Part shown: in pieces, positions 33,597 to 42,981 of the stretch
How positions within the stretch are numbered: the stretch's first letter is position 1
How the letters are laid out: the number at the start of each line of letters is the position of its first letter
Origin: an uncultured Shewanella sp.
Lineage (GTDB): Bacteria > Pseudomonadota > Gammaproteobacteria > Enterobacterales > Shewanellaceae
Assembly (NCBI GenBank): GCA_947503555.1
Contig: CANNEE010000009.1
Location: 62,001 to 126,000 of the forward strand
Length of the DNA: 64,000 nt
Reading direction: 5' to 3'
Position numbers and translations under genes: made by a program
Notes under the pieces: generated by a model
What the model was told of the DNA's origin: nothing
The model's input: the letters and a program-made list of their open reading frames with translations, nothing else
Database searches by the model: none

Positions 33597-34178
33597 ATGA
33601 CGATTTCAGATCTTCAGCTTACACTTCAACTCATTCTTGCCAGCATCTTCTTTCTAACGGCAATAGCTTTTGATCTGCACTCACAAAAAATACCCAATAT
33701 CCTCAGTGTAATTGCCATTGTATCCGGCTTACTCATTAACAGCTATTTTGCAAAATTAGACGGTTTACTCGATGCTAGCTTTGGGTTACTGCTCGGACTC
33801 ATAGTGCTGCTACCCGTGTTTGTGCTGCGAATTTTAGGAGGCGGTGATGTCAAACTTATGATGGGAATTGGCGCCTTGATGGGACCTAATTTGCTTCTCT
33901 GGAGCCTAGCTTATGGCATAGTAGCAGGCGCAGCAACAAGCCTAATACTTGTGTTATATAAAGTCGGAATTCAAGGCATAGTCGCTAGCTTATCTCGTTA
34001 TAAAGACTGTTTTCTCTTACAAACCTATTTCAAACCCCAAGCAAACGAAGCTGCAGGCCAAAAAGTCCCCTATGCTCCTGCATTAGCATTAGGCTGGCTA
34101 TATGCCTGCTATATGGACTCTAAAGTGATGAACCTCTATCACTACTGGCAAATGGAATTAGGTTTTGGAGGCTTCTAA
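33597..34178 (+). CDS. tadV: Prepilin peptidase of the Tad system (TadV/CpaA)
   Basis: A protein of 193 residues, an A24-family aspartic peptidase with about five membrane helices. The two catalytic aspartates lie in AFDLHSQKIPN and in GGGDVKLMMG (the GxGD motif). It cleaves the Flp leader. It ends 2 bp before the next gene. Confidence 0.92.
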   Translation: MTISDLQLTLQLILASIFFLTAIAFDLHSQKIPNILSVIAIVSGLLINSYFAKLDGLLDASFGLLLGLIVLLPVFVLRILGGGDVKLMMGIGALMGPNLLLWSLAYGIVAGAATSLILVLYKVGIQGIVASLSRYKDCFLLQTYFKPQANEAAGQKVPYAPALALGWLYACYMDSKVMNLYHYWQMELGFGGF

Positions 34179-34180
34179 TA

Positions 34181-35494
34181 ATGATAGAAAGCCTTTCAAC
34201 AACTGAATCAACTCTCGCAAGTACTCAGGAAATCAGCTTTGAGCTGTTGGCTCCCAAACCCAAAACACTCGAAGAAACAGGCTTATCAGAGTCCTTATTG
34301 CTAGAGCTGCTCACTAAGCACCTATACAGCGGCGGCGTGCTAACGAAAGAGCAACTCGTTATGCGACTAGCCTTAGCTGGAGGCATAGTACAAGAGCTAT
34401 TAAATTCTGCAAAAAAATTGGCTTGGGTGGAAAACCGCCAAACAACGCTAGACGGACAGATGAGATTTGCACTAAGTAGTGCCGGAGAACTTCATGCTAA
34501 ACAGGCTTCAGCAAGAAACGGCTACATTGGTCCTGCTCCCATACCACTAGAGCAATATACGAAAGTCTGCATTGCACAAACCAGTCGTAATAATACAGTC
34601 ACTCTAGATATGCTAGAAGCCGGCTTGAGTAACTTAATCTTGCCCCAAAATCTTATCCACAAAATCGGTCCAGCGCTAAACTCAACTAAGCCAATATTGA
34701 TTTACGGCGCGCCAGGTACAGGCAAAAGCTATCTATGCCGTCACCTAAATCAGATACTGGGCGATCTCGTCCTTATTCCCTATGCAATCAGTATCAACAA
34801 TGAAATTATTCAAGTGTTTGATCCAGAGTTGCACCATACATCAAATGATGCGCCTAAGTCGCCCTCCTTGATGTTGCAATCGGGCTATGACCCTAGATGG
34901 ATAAAATGCCGTAGACCTTTACGAATCACAGGTGGCGAGCTCACGGCAGAAATGTTGGAAGTTCAATTTGATAATCACAGCAGAACCTATATGGCACCTC
35001 TACAATTGAAAGCCAATAACGGTATTTTGTTGCTAGATGATTTAGGAAGACAAAAAATCAGTGCCAAGCAATTATTCAATCGCTGGATCATTCCTATGGA
35101 GGAACGAAGGGACTTCCTCGCACTACAAACCGGTGAGCATTTCGAAATTCCCTTTGAGCTCGTTCTGCTATTCTCAACTAATTTAGCCCCTAAAGAGCTA
35201 GTCGATGAAGCATTCCTAAGACGCTTAGGCTACAAAATCCACTTCGAAGCTTTGAATAAAGAGCTATATCAAAAGGTATGGTTTCAGGTGTGTAATGATT
35301 TTAACTTAGAGTGTGATGATACAAGCTTTGAACATGTTGTGCAGCATTACCACAAAGTGCATCAGAAGCCACTCATGCCCTGCTATCCCAGAGATATATT
35401 AAGTATCGTTGCCGATCAAATTAAGTTTTTGCAGATGCCACCTAAGGTGACACCAGAGCTCATTGAAACCGCTTGGAAAACCTACTTTGTCTAA
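34181..35494 (+). CDS. AAA+ ATPase embedded in the Tad locus
   Basis: A protein of 437 residues. The N-terminal part (about 30-125) looks helical and regulatory. A MoxR-like AAA+ core follows: Walker A GAPGTGKS (about 176-183), Walker B ILLLDDLGR (about 287-295), a sensor-1-like LLFSTNLAP and an arginine-rich AFLRRLGYK. It is not the pilus motor; TadA is encoded further downstream. It lies between tadV and rcpC with tight spacing, so it is co-expressed with pilus genes. The canonical Aggregatibacter tad operon has no such gene. A role in remodelling, assembly control or regulation of the pilus is inferred. Confidence 0.82.
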   Translation: MIESLSTTESTLASTQEISFELLAPKPKTLEETGLSESLLLELLTKHLYSGGVLTKEQLVMRLALAGGIVQELLNSAKKLAWVENRQTTLDGQMRFALSSAGELHAKQASARNGYIGPAPIPLEQYTKVCIAQTSRNNTVTLDMLEAGLSNLILPQNLIHKIGPALNSTKPILIYGAPGTGKSYLCRHLNQILGDLVLIPYAISINNEIIQVFDPELHHTSNDAPKSPSLMLQSGYDPRWIKCRRPLRITGGELTAEMLEVQFDNHSRTYMAPLQLKANNGILLLDDLGRQKISAKQLFNRWIIPMEERRDFLALQTGEHFEIPFELVLLFSTNLAPKELVDEAFLRRLGYKIHFEALNKELYQKVWFQVCNDFNLECDDTSFEHVVQHYHKVHQKPLMPCYPRDILSIVADQIKFLQMPPKVTPELIETAWKTYFV

Positions 35495-35531
35495 CCTATA
35501 TAGCCAAAAATAAGGATACTAGGAGTACGCT

Positions 35532-36353
35532 ATGAATAATAAAACTTTGCTGTTTGTCCTGTTATCGCTTGTTTTTGGTGGTATTGCCGTATTTCTCGCT
35601 AAAAACTGGCTTGATGCCAACACCCAAGCACCTGTGCAAAACAATACCTTACAGCTTGTCACACTAGTGCAAGATGTCCCTCTGGGTACCATTTTAGAAA
35701 AAAAACACCTCACCTTAACTCAATTTCCAGAAAACCTGATTCCAGAATCGGCTATTTCTAACCTTGAAGAAGCCATAGGTAAAGTCACCAAGCATAGAAT
35801 TTATAAGGGTGAAATCTTAAGAAGCGAGCGAGTGACTAAAAAAGGAGAAGGTAGCACCTTAGCGAGCTTGATCAGTAACAATATGCGTGCAGTGACCATC
35901 AGAGTTAATGATGTTGTCGGTGTAGCGGGCTTTCTGCTACCGGGAAACAGAGTCGACATACTCAACCTTTATAAGCGAGATAAACAATTACACACAGATA
36001 TCGTATTAGCAAACGTCAAAATTCTCGCTATTGACCAACGCTCCTCTAACGATGAAAACAAACCAACTCTAGTTAGAGCTGTCACGCTAGAGCTCAACCT
36101 AGAGCAAGCAGAAACCTTAATGATTGCTAAAGGTAGAGGCTCCTTGCAACTGGCATTAAGAAATCCAAATGATCAAGCCGTTATCGAACTCGCCAAATTA
36201 GAAGTTGATGAAAAAACACCTGTAGCAAAACCTAAAGCAATTACAGTCGCACCTGTCAAAAAAGACCCTGTTGTAAAAGTTGTTACCGACTCTAAGTCGA
36301 AAGTTTATTTAATGAAAGGCATGAAAGAAGAAATAGTAAAAGTGTCAAATTAA
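35532..36353 (+). CDS. rcpC: Flp pilus assembly protein CpaB/RcpC
   Basis: A protein of 273 residues with an N-terminal membrane anchor (about 4-22), a SAF domain (VPLGTILEKKHLTLTQFPENLIP near 50-75) and a RcpC/CpaB C-terminal domain (AVTIRVNDVVGVAGFLLPGNRVDIL). CpaB-type proteins stabilise the secretin and connect it to the envelope. A GGAG ribosome binding site precedes the ATG. It is followed by the secretin gene after 42 bp. Confidence 0.9.
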   Translation: MNNKTLLFVLLSLVFGGIAVFLAKNWLDANTQAPVQNNTLQLVTLVQDVPLGTILEKKHLTLTQFPENLIPESAISNLEEAIGKVTKHRIYKGEILRSERVTKKGEGSTLASLISNNMRAVTIRVNDVVGVAGFLLPGNRVDILNLYKRDKQLHTDIVLANVKILAIDQRSSNDENKPTLVRAVTLELNLEQAETLMIAKGRGSLQLALRNPNDQAVIELAKLEVDEKTPVAKPKAITVAPVKKDPVVKVVTDSKSKVYLMKGMKEEIVKVSN

Positions 36354-36395
36354 CCCTTGAGTTGACTTTAACACTTTCACAAAAAGGAGCCTCCT

Positions 36396-37868
36396 ATGAG
36401 ATCTTCAATCAAAAAAGTATCTCAGCTTATTTTGATGTTTTTGACCCTATGTATGTTATCAATTCAAGGCAGCCAAGCGGGCGGACCTACGGGTGTGAAT
36501 AACGATATTAAACGTATTCCAATTTTTAAATCCCGTACCCTCAAGCTAGACAAAGCCGTACATAGGGTATCAGTTGGTAATCCCAATATCGCCGATATCA
36601 AACTTCTTCCCCACAACGAGCTCTATCTGTTGGGTAAAAGTTTAGGTAGTACAAACGTCATGATTTGGGATGAAGAAGATCAATTAGTCGATGTCATTGA
36701 TATTGAAATTACCCATGACCTAAATGGGTTAAAGCTTAGACTGCACGAGTTTTTACCCGGAGAACCTCTTGGAGTACAAACGTCACAAGGACAACTACTC
36801 ATCAGCGGGCAAGCGTCTAATTTAAAAAAAATGAATACGGCAATGGAGCTAGCTCAAGGTTACGCTGATGCAGCCACTGTCTCTAAAAAGAAAAGTACTG
36901 TACTAAACATGATGACAGTGGGCGGCGATCATCAAGTCATGCTTGAAGTCGTTGTCGCAGAGGTTCAAAGGGAAGTCGCGCGACAATTTGATTCGAGCTT
37001 CTTTTTATATGATCAAGGCGACAAGTTATCTGCCGGCCTTGCAGGTGGAGGGGCACAATATGATGTCAATCCAGTAACAGGTTACGTCTCTTCAAATGTG
37101 TCTCTGGCAAACAAGGGGGTATTTGCCAACTATATCAATAAAGATCTATTAATGAGCTTTGCTTTGGATGTAGCCAAACAAAACGGTCTTGCTAAAGTGC
37201 TAGCAGAGCCCAATGTCACTGCTATGAGTGGACAAACTGCTGAATTTTTATCTGGTGGTGAATTCCCGATTCCCGTACCTGGAACCAATGGCTCAACAAC
37301 TATTCAATTTAGAGATTTCGGTGTTGGGGTTAAGTTCGTACCTACAGTGCTAGACTCAGGGCAAATTAACTTAAATCTGCGGGTACTAGTTAGTGAGCTT
37401 AGCAATGCCAACGCAGTAACTCTGTCTGCACAAAATACCACTACCTCACTTATTGTTCCTTCTCTTGTAAAAAGAACCACAGCAACAACCGTTGAACTTG
37501 CCGATGGGCAAACCATAGCCATTAGTGGCCTGATTAGCGACAGCTTGAGAGAGAATATCGATAAACTGCCCGGATTAGGTGATATTCCAGTTTTAGGGCA
37601 ACTGTTCAATAGCAAGTCTTTTCGTAGCGGCCAAAGTGAACTCGTCATCATGGTTACCCCTCGCCTAGTCAGACCTTTTAATAAACAAGATGTGTCTTTA
37701 CCCACAGATGGCTTTGTACTGCCCTCTGACCTTGAGTTCTACCTACTTGGAAAAATGTCACAAAAGAAACGTAACGGCGCTTCTGGTACCCCCTACGAAA
37801 CTACTAGCATTAACAAAATATCAGAAGAGAGTGGCACCACAGAAAAGTATGGCCATTCATTAAACTAA
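36396..37868 (+). CDS. rcpA: Tad secretin RcpA/CpaC
   Basis: A protein of 490 residues with a signal peptide (about 1-29), an N-terminal pilus/BON-type domain (KAVHRVSVGNPNIADIKLLP) and a C-terminal secretin domain ending VIMVTPRLVRPF. It should form the outer-membrane gate for the Flp pilus. An AAGGAG site precedes the ATG. It is followed 18 bp later by a small lipoprotein gene that may serve as its pilotin. Confidence 0.93.
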   Translation: MRSSIKKVSQLILMFLTLCMLSIQGSQAGGPTGVNNDIKRIPIFKSRTLKLDKAVHRVSVGNPNIADIKLLPHNELYLLGKSLGSTNVMIWDEEDQLVDVIDIEITHDLNGLKLRLHEFLPGEPLGVQTSQGQLLISGQASNLKKMNTAMELAQGYADAATVSKKKSTVLNMMTVGGDHQVMLEVVVAEVQREVARQFDSSFFLYDQGDKLSAGLAGGGAQYDVNPVTGYVSSNVSLANKGVFANYINKDLLMSFALDVAKQNGLAKVLAEPNVTAMSGQTAEFLSGGEFPIPVPGTNGSTTIQFRDFGVGVKFVPTVLDSGQINLNLRVLVSELSNANAVTLSAQNTTTSLIVPSLVKRTTATTVELADGQTIAISGLISDSLRENIDKLPGLGDIPVLGQLFNSKSFRSGQSELVIMVTPRLVRPFNKQDVSLPTDGFVLPSDLEFYLLGKMSQKKRNGASGTPYETTSINKISEESGTTEKYGHSLN

Positions 37869-37886
37869 CGCCGAGGAGTATAGATA

Positions 37887-38159
37887 ATGCAAAGTTTACA
37901 AATAACCAAGCCTATTGTTGTTTCCCTTGCCATACTTAGTTTATCTGGCTGCGTAGCTTATAACGAGTTTGATATGGGGATGAGCTCGGCCCAAATAAAA
38001 GAAGTGCAAATTCTAGACCCTGACGCCTCTATCAGAAACGATGGTCGATTAAACGCACTAGATGGCCAGTATGGTGAACAGGTGATGAAGGCTTATCGCA
38101 CAAGTAAAACTGCACCTAAAGAAGCAAGATCGAGGATCAGCGAGGCAAACGTTAACTAA
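37887..38159 (+). CDS. Small lipoprotein of the Tad locus
   Basis: A lipoprotein of 90 residues with signal peptide and lipobox LSGC (Cys22). The mature part is short and polar (about 68 residues), with no fold I recognise. Located right after the secretin gene, in the place of rcpB/cpaD-like genes in other tad loci, so it may be a secretin pilotin or periplasmic partner. Too short to be a normal CpaD. Confidence 0.7.
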   Translation: MQSLQITKPIVVSLAILSLSGCVAYNEFDMGMSSAQIKEVQILDPDASIRNDGRLNALDGQYGEQVMKAYRTSKTAPKEARSRISEANVN

Positions 38160-38165
38160 ATTATC

Positions 38166-39446
38166 ATGATGTCAGTAAGGTCAAAACAAACAGGCGCCAT
38201 TCTAGTTATGTTCACAGTAGGGCTATTTGCCCTATTAGCTGTAGCAGCACTAGCATTAGATAGTGGCCACATGCTTCTTAATAAAGGGCGTCTACAAAAT
38301 ATTGTCGATGCTTCGGCTCTTAGTGCCGCAAAGACGCTTCAAGATGGCGGCTCTCTATACGATGCGAGACAATCTGCTGTCGCATTAATACAGCAAAATC
38401 TCAATCACAATGAAAACGGAGAGCTCGATGATGCGATAGATTTAAGTACCATCGACTATAATCTCACCCAAGTAACCGCTCAAATTAAAATCGAGTTTTC
38501 AGCACTACCAGATCCGTTTACGCCCATCTTAGTCGAGGGCAGCGAATATGTGAGAGTCTCACTTGAAGATATAGATCTTAACAACATACTGGCTCAAATT
38601 CTCAATTTTGATAAACAAGTTAGAGCCTCAGCAGTTGCAGGAAGAAGTACAGATATCGAATGCAACCACAGGTTAGTTCCTATGATGGTATGTGGTGTAT
38701 ATGCCGAGCCCAATTACCCACAATTAATCGATGCTAGTCAACCCTTTGGCTTGCCGACAAGTGAGCTCTATGTGATGAAAATCGGCTCCAAGCAAAACAG
38801 CCCTATAGGCCCGGGAAACTTTCAACTATTAAGACTCGATGGAGGATCGGGTTCTTCAGATTTAAGAAAAGCTCTAGCGGGAGAATATTCTCCCAACTCC
38901 TGTGTAGAAGCAGGAAGCTCAGTACCAACTGAGCCAGGAAACTCAGTGGGACCTGTGGCTCAAGGTCTTAATACACGTTTTGGTAATTGGGGCTCAGCTG
39001 GCATGAACTCAGACGATCACCCTAGGGATCTTAATACTTGTCAGGGTGAAGAGGTTAAGGTCGACAATGACGGTGACATCATTCCCCCATCTGCACCCGA
39101 TGCCCCCTATCGCCATTCTGAATATTTAGCTGGCACGACAAATAGCTGTGGCACAGGGGATATAGTCGGCTTGAATGATCCTACTGCTGCAGGAGAAAGA
39201 CGAGAGCTTCCTGTCGTCATAGGTCTATGCGATGGACTTAGCAATGGTGCTAACACTATTACCGCCCTAGGAACGGGTTGCTTTTTCCTTACCCAAGAGG
39301 TTAAGCAAAAAGGCAACGAGTCCTATGTTATAGGAGAGTTTATTTCTGAATGCAGCGGCCTTGGTAATGCCTCTCTTGATCCCAATTACGTCAGCAATAA
39401 CTCTACTATCGTTCTCTATCGCGATCCAGATAGCCCAGACTCTTAG
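38166..39446 (+). CDS. tadG: TadG-like pilus assembly protein
   Basis: A protein of 426 residues with the TadE/G-like N-terminus: a short basic stretch, TGAILVMFTVGLFALLAVAALALDSGHMLLNKGRLQNIVDASALSAAK. The large periplasmic domain has several Cys. TadG proteins are pseudopilin-like or anchoring components. The second half has many Gly, Ser and Asp and no von Willebrand motif that I can see. It lies 6 bp after the lipoprotein gene and 8 bp before tadE. Confidence 0.82.
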   Translation: MMSVRSKQTGAILVMFTVGLFALLAVAALALDSGHMLLNKGRLQNIVDASALSAAKTLQDGGSLYDARQSAVALIQQNLNHNENGELDDAIDLSTIDYNLTQVTAQIKIEFSALPDPFTPILVEGSEYVRVSLEDIDLNNILAQILNFDKQVRASAVAGRSTDIECNHRLVPMMVCGVYAEPNYPQLIDASQPFGLPTSELYVMKIGSKQNSPIGPGNFQLLRLDGGSGSSDLRKALAGEYSPNSCVEAGSSVPTEPGNSVGPVAQGLNTRFGNWGSAGMNSDDHPRDLNTCQGEEVKVDNDGDIIPPSAPDAPYRHSEYLAGTTNSCGTGDIVGLNDPTAAGERRELPVVIGLCDGLSNGANTITALGTGCFFLTQEVKQKGNESYVIGEFISECSGLGNASLDPNYVSNNSTIVLYRDPDSPDS

Positions 39447-39454
39447 GAGCTCCT

Positions 39455-39922
39455 ATGCGTAACTCTATCTCTGGTGTCGCAGCCGTTGAATTTACTATCA
39501 TGTTACCAGTACTACTGTTACTTATACTGGCTACTGCAGAATTTGGCCGAGTCTTTTATCAATATAGCAATCTTACCCGTATCACAAGAGATGCAGGGCG
39601 TTTTCTCGCAACGACAGCGATTCCCCGCACCACGAGCAACCTAACTAATCCATTAACTGATGCTGACTGTAACAACTGTATCTCCAATACCAAAAGACTG
39701 CTGGTCTATGGTCAGCTACAAGGTGGAACGCCTCTTCTTTATGGTTTATCAGAATCCGATGTCACTATTGAAAACGTTGTAGGCTCTGACAATCAACTTT
39801 TAATCAAAGTCAGTTACGACTGGTACCCGCTACTTGGAGAGAAATTTATTACATTTGGTCTAGGAAACAATATTGACCTCAGCTTTAATCTTGATGCCAG
39901 CTATACGGTAGAAGCGATATGA
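39455..39922 (+). CDS. tadE: Pseudopilin TadE
   Basis: A protein of 155 residues; the leader MRNSISGVAAVEFTIMLPVLLLLIL has the prepilin-like G/VAAVEF site with Glu at +5. TadE is a minor pseudopilin processed by TadV. It overlaps the start of tadF by 4 bases. Confidence 0.88.
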   Translation: MRNSISGVAAVEFTIMLPVLLLLILATAEFGRVFYQYSNLTRITRDAGRFLATTAIPRTTSNLTNPLTDADCNNCISNTKRLLVYGQLQGGTPLLYGLSESDVTIENVVGSDNQLLIKVSYDWYPLLGEKFITFGLGNNIDLSFNLDASYTVEAI

Positions 39923-40353
39923 AAAGGCAATCTGGCGTCTATATGGTGGAATTTGCGCTAGTAGGTAGCGTTTTTCTATTGCTACTTTTCGCCATAATAG
40001 AAATTGGCAGACTACTTTATACCTATAACGTCCTACATGAAGCATCTCGTCGAGCAGCACGGCTTGCTGTCGTGTGCCAGGTAGACTCGGATATTAACAA
40101 TATCTCTTTGTTTGGCGGTGCAAAGCTAATCCCTAATCTAGATGCTAGCAATCTTTCTATTACCTACCACGATATAAACGGCACGGTAACCACAGACAAT
40201 GACATCGATATGGTGCGAGCCGAAATCATCAATTATCAACATCAATTTCTCCTGCCCGGACTATCTCTACTGTTAAATAGCCCCAAATTCTCTACCACCC
40301 TGCCAAGGGAGAGCTTAGGAGTCTATCGAGGAGGAAAAACTAACTGTATTTAA
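39919..40353 (+). CDS. tadF: Pseudopilin TadF
   Basis: A protein of 144 residues; leader MKRQSGVYMVEFALVGSVFLLLLF with G/VYMVEF as the processing site and an EIGRLLYTYNVLHEASRRAARLAV stretch typical of the TadE/F family. The ATG overlaps the tadE stop. A gap of about 65 bp follows before tadZ. Confidence 0.86.
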   Translation: MKRQSGVYMVEFALVGSVFLLLLFAIIEIGRLLYTYNVLHEASRRAARLAVVCQVDSDINNISLFGGAKLIPNLDASNLSITYHDINGTVTTDNDIDMVRAEIINYQHQFLLPGLSLLLNSPKFSTTLPRESLGVYRGGKTNCI

Positions 40354-40417
40354 GATCACCTTATTGATTTTATGACTATAGTTAGTAAGGAGCACGCTGA
40401 CGAGGAATAGATTATTA

Positions 40418-41656
40418 ATGGATAAACCATTGAAATTATTGTCAGGTAATCATGAGGGACATACGCTGCCAAATCCTATGACTACCACATTATCATACCC
40501 TATCAACGCTCTTCTCATTCATGGAGAGAATGAGCTACTACCTAGGTTAGAAGCTAACTTAAACAATTGCGCCAATCTTAGTTGGAGCAGTTCGACTTCC
40601 TATACTAGAGACAAAGTAAATTCAGCCAACAACAAAAACATAAATCTGATTTTGTTGGTGTTACCTAATGATGACGATGTTGCAATAGCCGCTTTAGAAA
40701 ATGCTGCACAATTTGATTCAGATATTATTCTGCTTGGCCAGGACACACCTCAACAAGTCATCAGACATGCATTTAAATTAGGAGTCAGCGACTTTATAAC
40801 GCTTGATGCATCCGATGAAGAACTTTTTCAAGCGCTCGAAAGTATCGCTAATAAGTTATCCGAAACTGCCGAGCTTGCGCCGTTAGTCGCCATAGTCAAT
40901 GGTAAGGGAGGCTCTGGAGCAAGCTTTATCGCTACCAGCCTTGCCGAAATTACTGCCGACAACAACAGCAATGAAGTTGCACTACTAGATACAGACCTAT
41001 TATTTGGCACTCTGTCCCATATGCTGGCATTAAAGCCAAACTACTATATTACCGATGCTCTGCAAGCCTTAGCCGATCTTGATGAAGTCGCCCTAAAGAG
41101 CGCAATGACCAAAAAATCAGGGCTACATCTTCTAGCCGCAGAGCCTTTTGCCCTACTCAATGCTAATCAGTCTATTGGCCTTGAACATATTGATGACCTC
41201 GTTTTGAAGTGTCGGCAACATTACCAACAGGTGATAGTCGATCTCTCAAGAGGACCTGAGCACTGGAATATAGAAATACTAAGAAGTGCACAAATTCTTA
41301 TCGTCATGCAACAAAATGTCATGAGTGTTAGGGAAACTAAAGCGATTATCGAACAGCTCACTCAAAGATTATTAATAGATAAAAGTCAGATACATCTTAT
41401 CGTTAACCGCTACCAAGATTCGGGAACAGGTATAAGCCTTAAAGATTTACAAAAAACCATAGGCATAGAATCAATATTCCAAGTGGCCAACGACTATAAG
41501 ATCGCCAGCCAATGCATCGATCTAGGCGATAACATAAACCAAATCGGTAAACGACAAAAAATACTTAAAGATCTTCAAGTTATTAGCTCACACTTTTTAG
41601 ACTCATCCATTTCTAAGCCAAGCACAGGCTTCTGGAGCAATTTATTAAGGCGCTAA
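40418..41656 (+). CDS. tadZ: Pilus localisation ATPase TadZ/CpaE
   Basis: A protein of 412 residues with an N-terminal receiver-like domain (about 28-130; no phosphorylation cassette is obvious) and a ParA/MinD-like ATPase domain from about 145. The P-loop is deviant, NGKGGSGASFIATSLA, with Ala-Ser in place of Lys-Thr. It places the Tad machine at the cell pole in other bacteria. It lies 3 bp before tadA. Confidence 0.88.
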   Translation: MDKPLKLLSGNHEGHTLPNPMTTTLSYPINALLIHGENELLPRLEANLNNCANLSWSSSTSYTRDKVNSANNKNINLILLVLPNDDDVAIAALENAAQFDSDIILLGQDTPQQVIRHAFKLGVSDFITLDASDEELFQALESIANKLSETAELAPLVAIVNGKGGSGASFIATSLAEITADNNSNEVALLDTDLLFGTLSHMLALKPNYYITDALQALADLDEVALKSAMTKKSGLHLLAAEPFALLNANQSIGLEHIDDLVLKCRQHYQQVIVDLSRGPEHWNIEILRSAQILIVMQQNVMSVRETKAIIEQLTQRLLIDKSQIHLIVNRYQDSGTGISLKDLQKTIGIESIFQVANDYKIASQCIDLGDNINQIGKRQKILKDLQVISSHFLDSSISKPSTGFWSNLLRR

Positions 41657-41659
41657 CAT

Positions 41660-42970
41660 ATGGAAATGAATAATCAATATGTTCCTCTTACCCAAGAAGA
41701 GCAACAAATAAAAGAACAGCTATATGACAGACTACTCGGTGTATTAGATCTGTCATTAATCGAAACCATCTCTAAAGAGCAAGCCGAGCAACAGATAAGT
41801 GAAATATCGAGTAGCTTAATCGGCGAATTACAATTGCCGCTAAATCTCGCCTCTCGACAAAAATTAATCAAGCTCATTATTGATGAGGTATTAGGCTTAG
41901 GGCCTCTGGAAACACTTTTGTCCGACCCAAGTATTTCCGACATCCTAGTTAACTCCTACGATAGAGTCTATATAGAACGTCGAGGCAAACTAGAAGAAGT
42001 GGCCATCAAGTTTCACAGTAATGAACACTTGCTCAATATCATAGACCGAATCGTATCCAGTGTTGGCAGACGAATCGATGAATCATCTCCAATGGTCGAT
42101 GCTAGGCTTGCTGATGGCTCAAGGGTTAATGCCATTATTCCTCCGCTCGCGCTGGATGGTCCAGCCCTATCCATTCGCCGCTTTACTGTCGATAAACTCA
42201 CCGCACCAGAGCTGATTGAGCTAGGTTCTATCACCCAAGAAATGAATCAGTTACTCACAGGCTCAGTTGAAGGCAAGCTCAATATTTTGGTATCAGGAGG
42301 TACAGGTAGCGGTAAAACCACCCTACTCAACATGTTATCAGGCTATATTCCCGAAGATGAGCGAATTGTTACCATTGAAGATTCCGCGGAGCTTCAACTT
42401 AGGCAAAGACACACAGTTAGGTTAGAAACCCGTCCCCCTAATATTGAGGGTAGAGGCGAAATTACTCAAAGGGATCTGGTTAAAAATTGCTTAAGAATGA
42501 GGCCAGACCGAATCGTCATTGGAGAGGTACGCGGGGGCGAAGCCCTAGATATGCTATCTGCTATGAACACAGGTCATGAAGGTTCATTAACCACGCTCCA
42601 TGCCAATACTCCCAGGGATGCACTTAGTCGCTTGGAATATATGGTTTGTATGGCCGGGTTTGAGATGCCAGTAAACAATATCAGAGCCCAGATAGCCTCA
42701 GCTATCGATATCGTCGTTCAACTCGAACGCCAAGAAGATGGTCGCCGCCGAGTCACAAGTATTCAAGAAATCAATGGCATGGAAGGTGATGTCATCACTA
42801 TGTCAGAAATCTTTAGGTTTGCGCGTTCTGGTCGTGACAGCGAAGGGAAAATTCAAGGGGAGTTTAGCGCAACAGGGGTCATACCAGGCTTCCATAGTAA
42901 GCTCAAACAGCATGGTATCGACCTTCCCTATAAACTATTTAATTGTGGCGATCCTTTTGCTGACTTATAG
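41660..42970 (+). CDS. tadA: Tad pilus motor ATPase TadA/CpaF
   Basis: A protein of 436 residues of the VirB11/GspE-type secretion ATPase family. It has Walker A SGGTGSGKTTLLNMLSG (about 209-225), the aspartate box VTIEDSAEL, Walker B RIVIGEVRGGEALDML, and the histidine box TTLHANTPRDALSRLE. It powers Flp pilus assembly, and in related systems retraction too. The last 40 residues are usual for the family. Followed by tadB after 11 bp. Confidence 0.95.
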   Translation: MEMNNQYVPLTQEEQQIKEQLYDRLLGVLDLSLIETISKEQAEQQISEISSSLIGELQLPLNLASRQKLIKLIIDEVLGLGPLETLLSDPSISDILVNSYDRVYIERRGKLEEVAIKFHSNEHLLNIIDRIVSSVGRRIDESSPMVDARLADGSRVNAIIPPLALDGPALSIRRFTVDKLTAPELIELGSITQEMNQLLTGSVEGKLNILVSGGTGSGKTTLLNMLSGYIPEDERIVTIEDSAELQLRQRHTVRLETRPPNIEGRGEITQRDLVKNCLRMRPDRIVIGEVRGGEALDMLSAMNTGHEGSLTTLHANTPRDALSRLEYMVCMAGFEMPVNNIRAQIASAIDIVVQLERQEDGRRRVTSIQEINGMEGDVITMSEIFRFARSGRDSEGKIQGEFSATGVIPGFHSKLKQHGIDLPYKLFNCGDPFADL

Positions 42971-42981
42971 GAGCCTAATCG

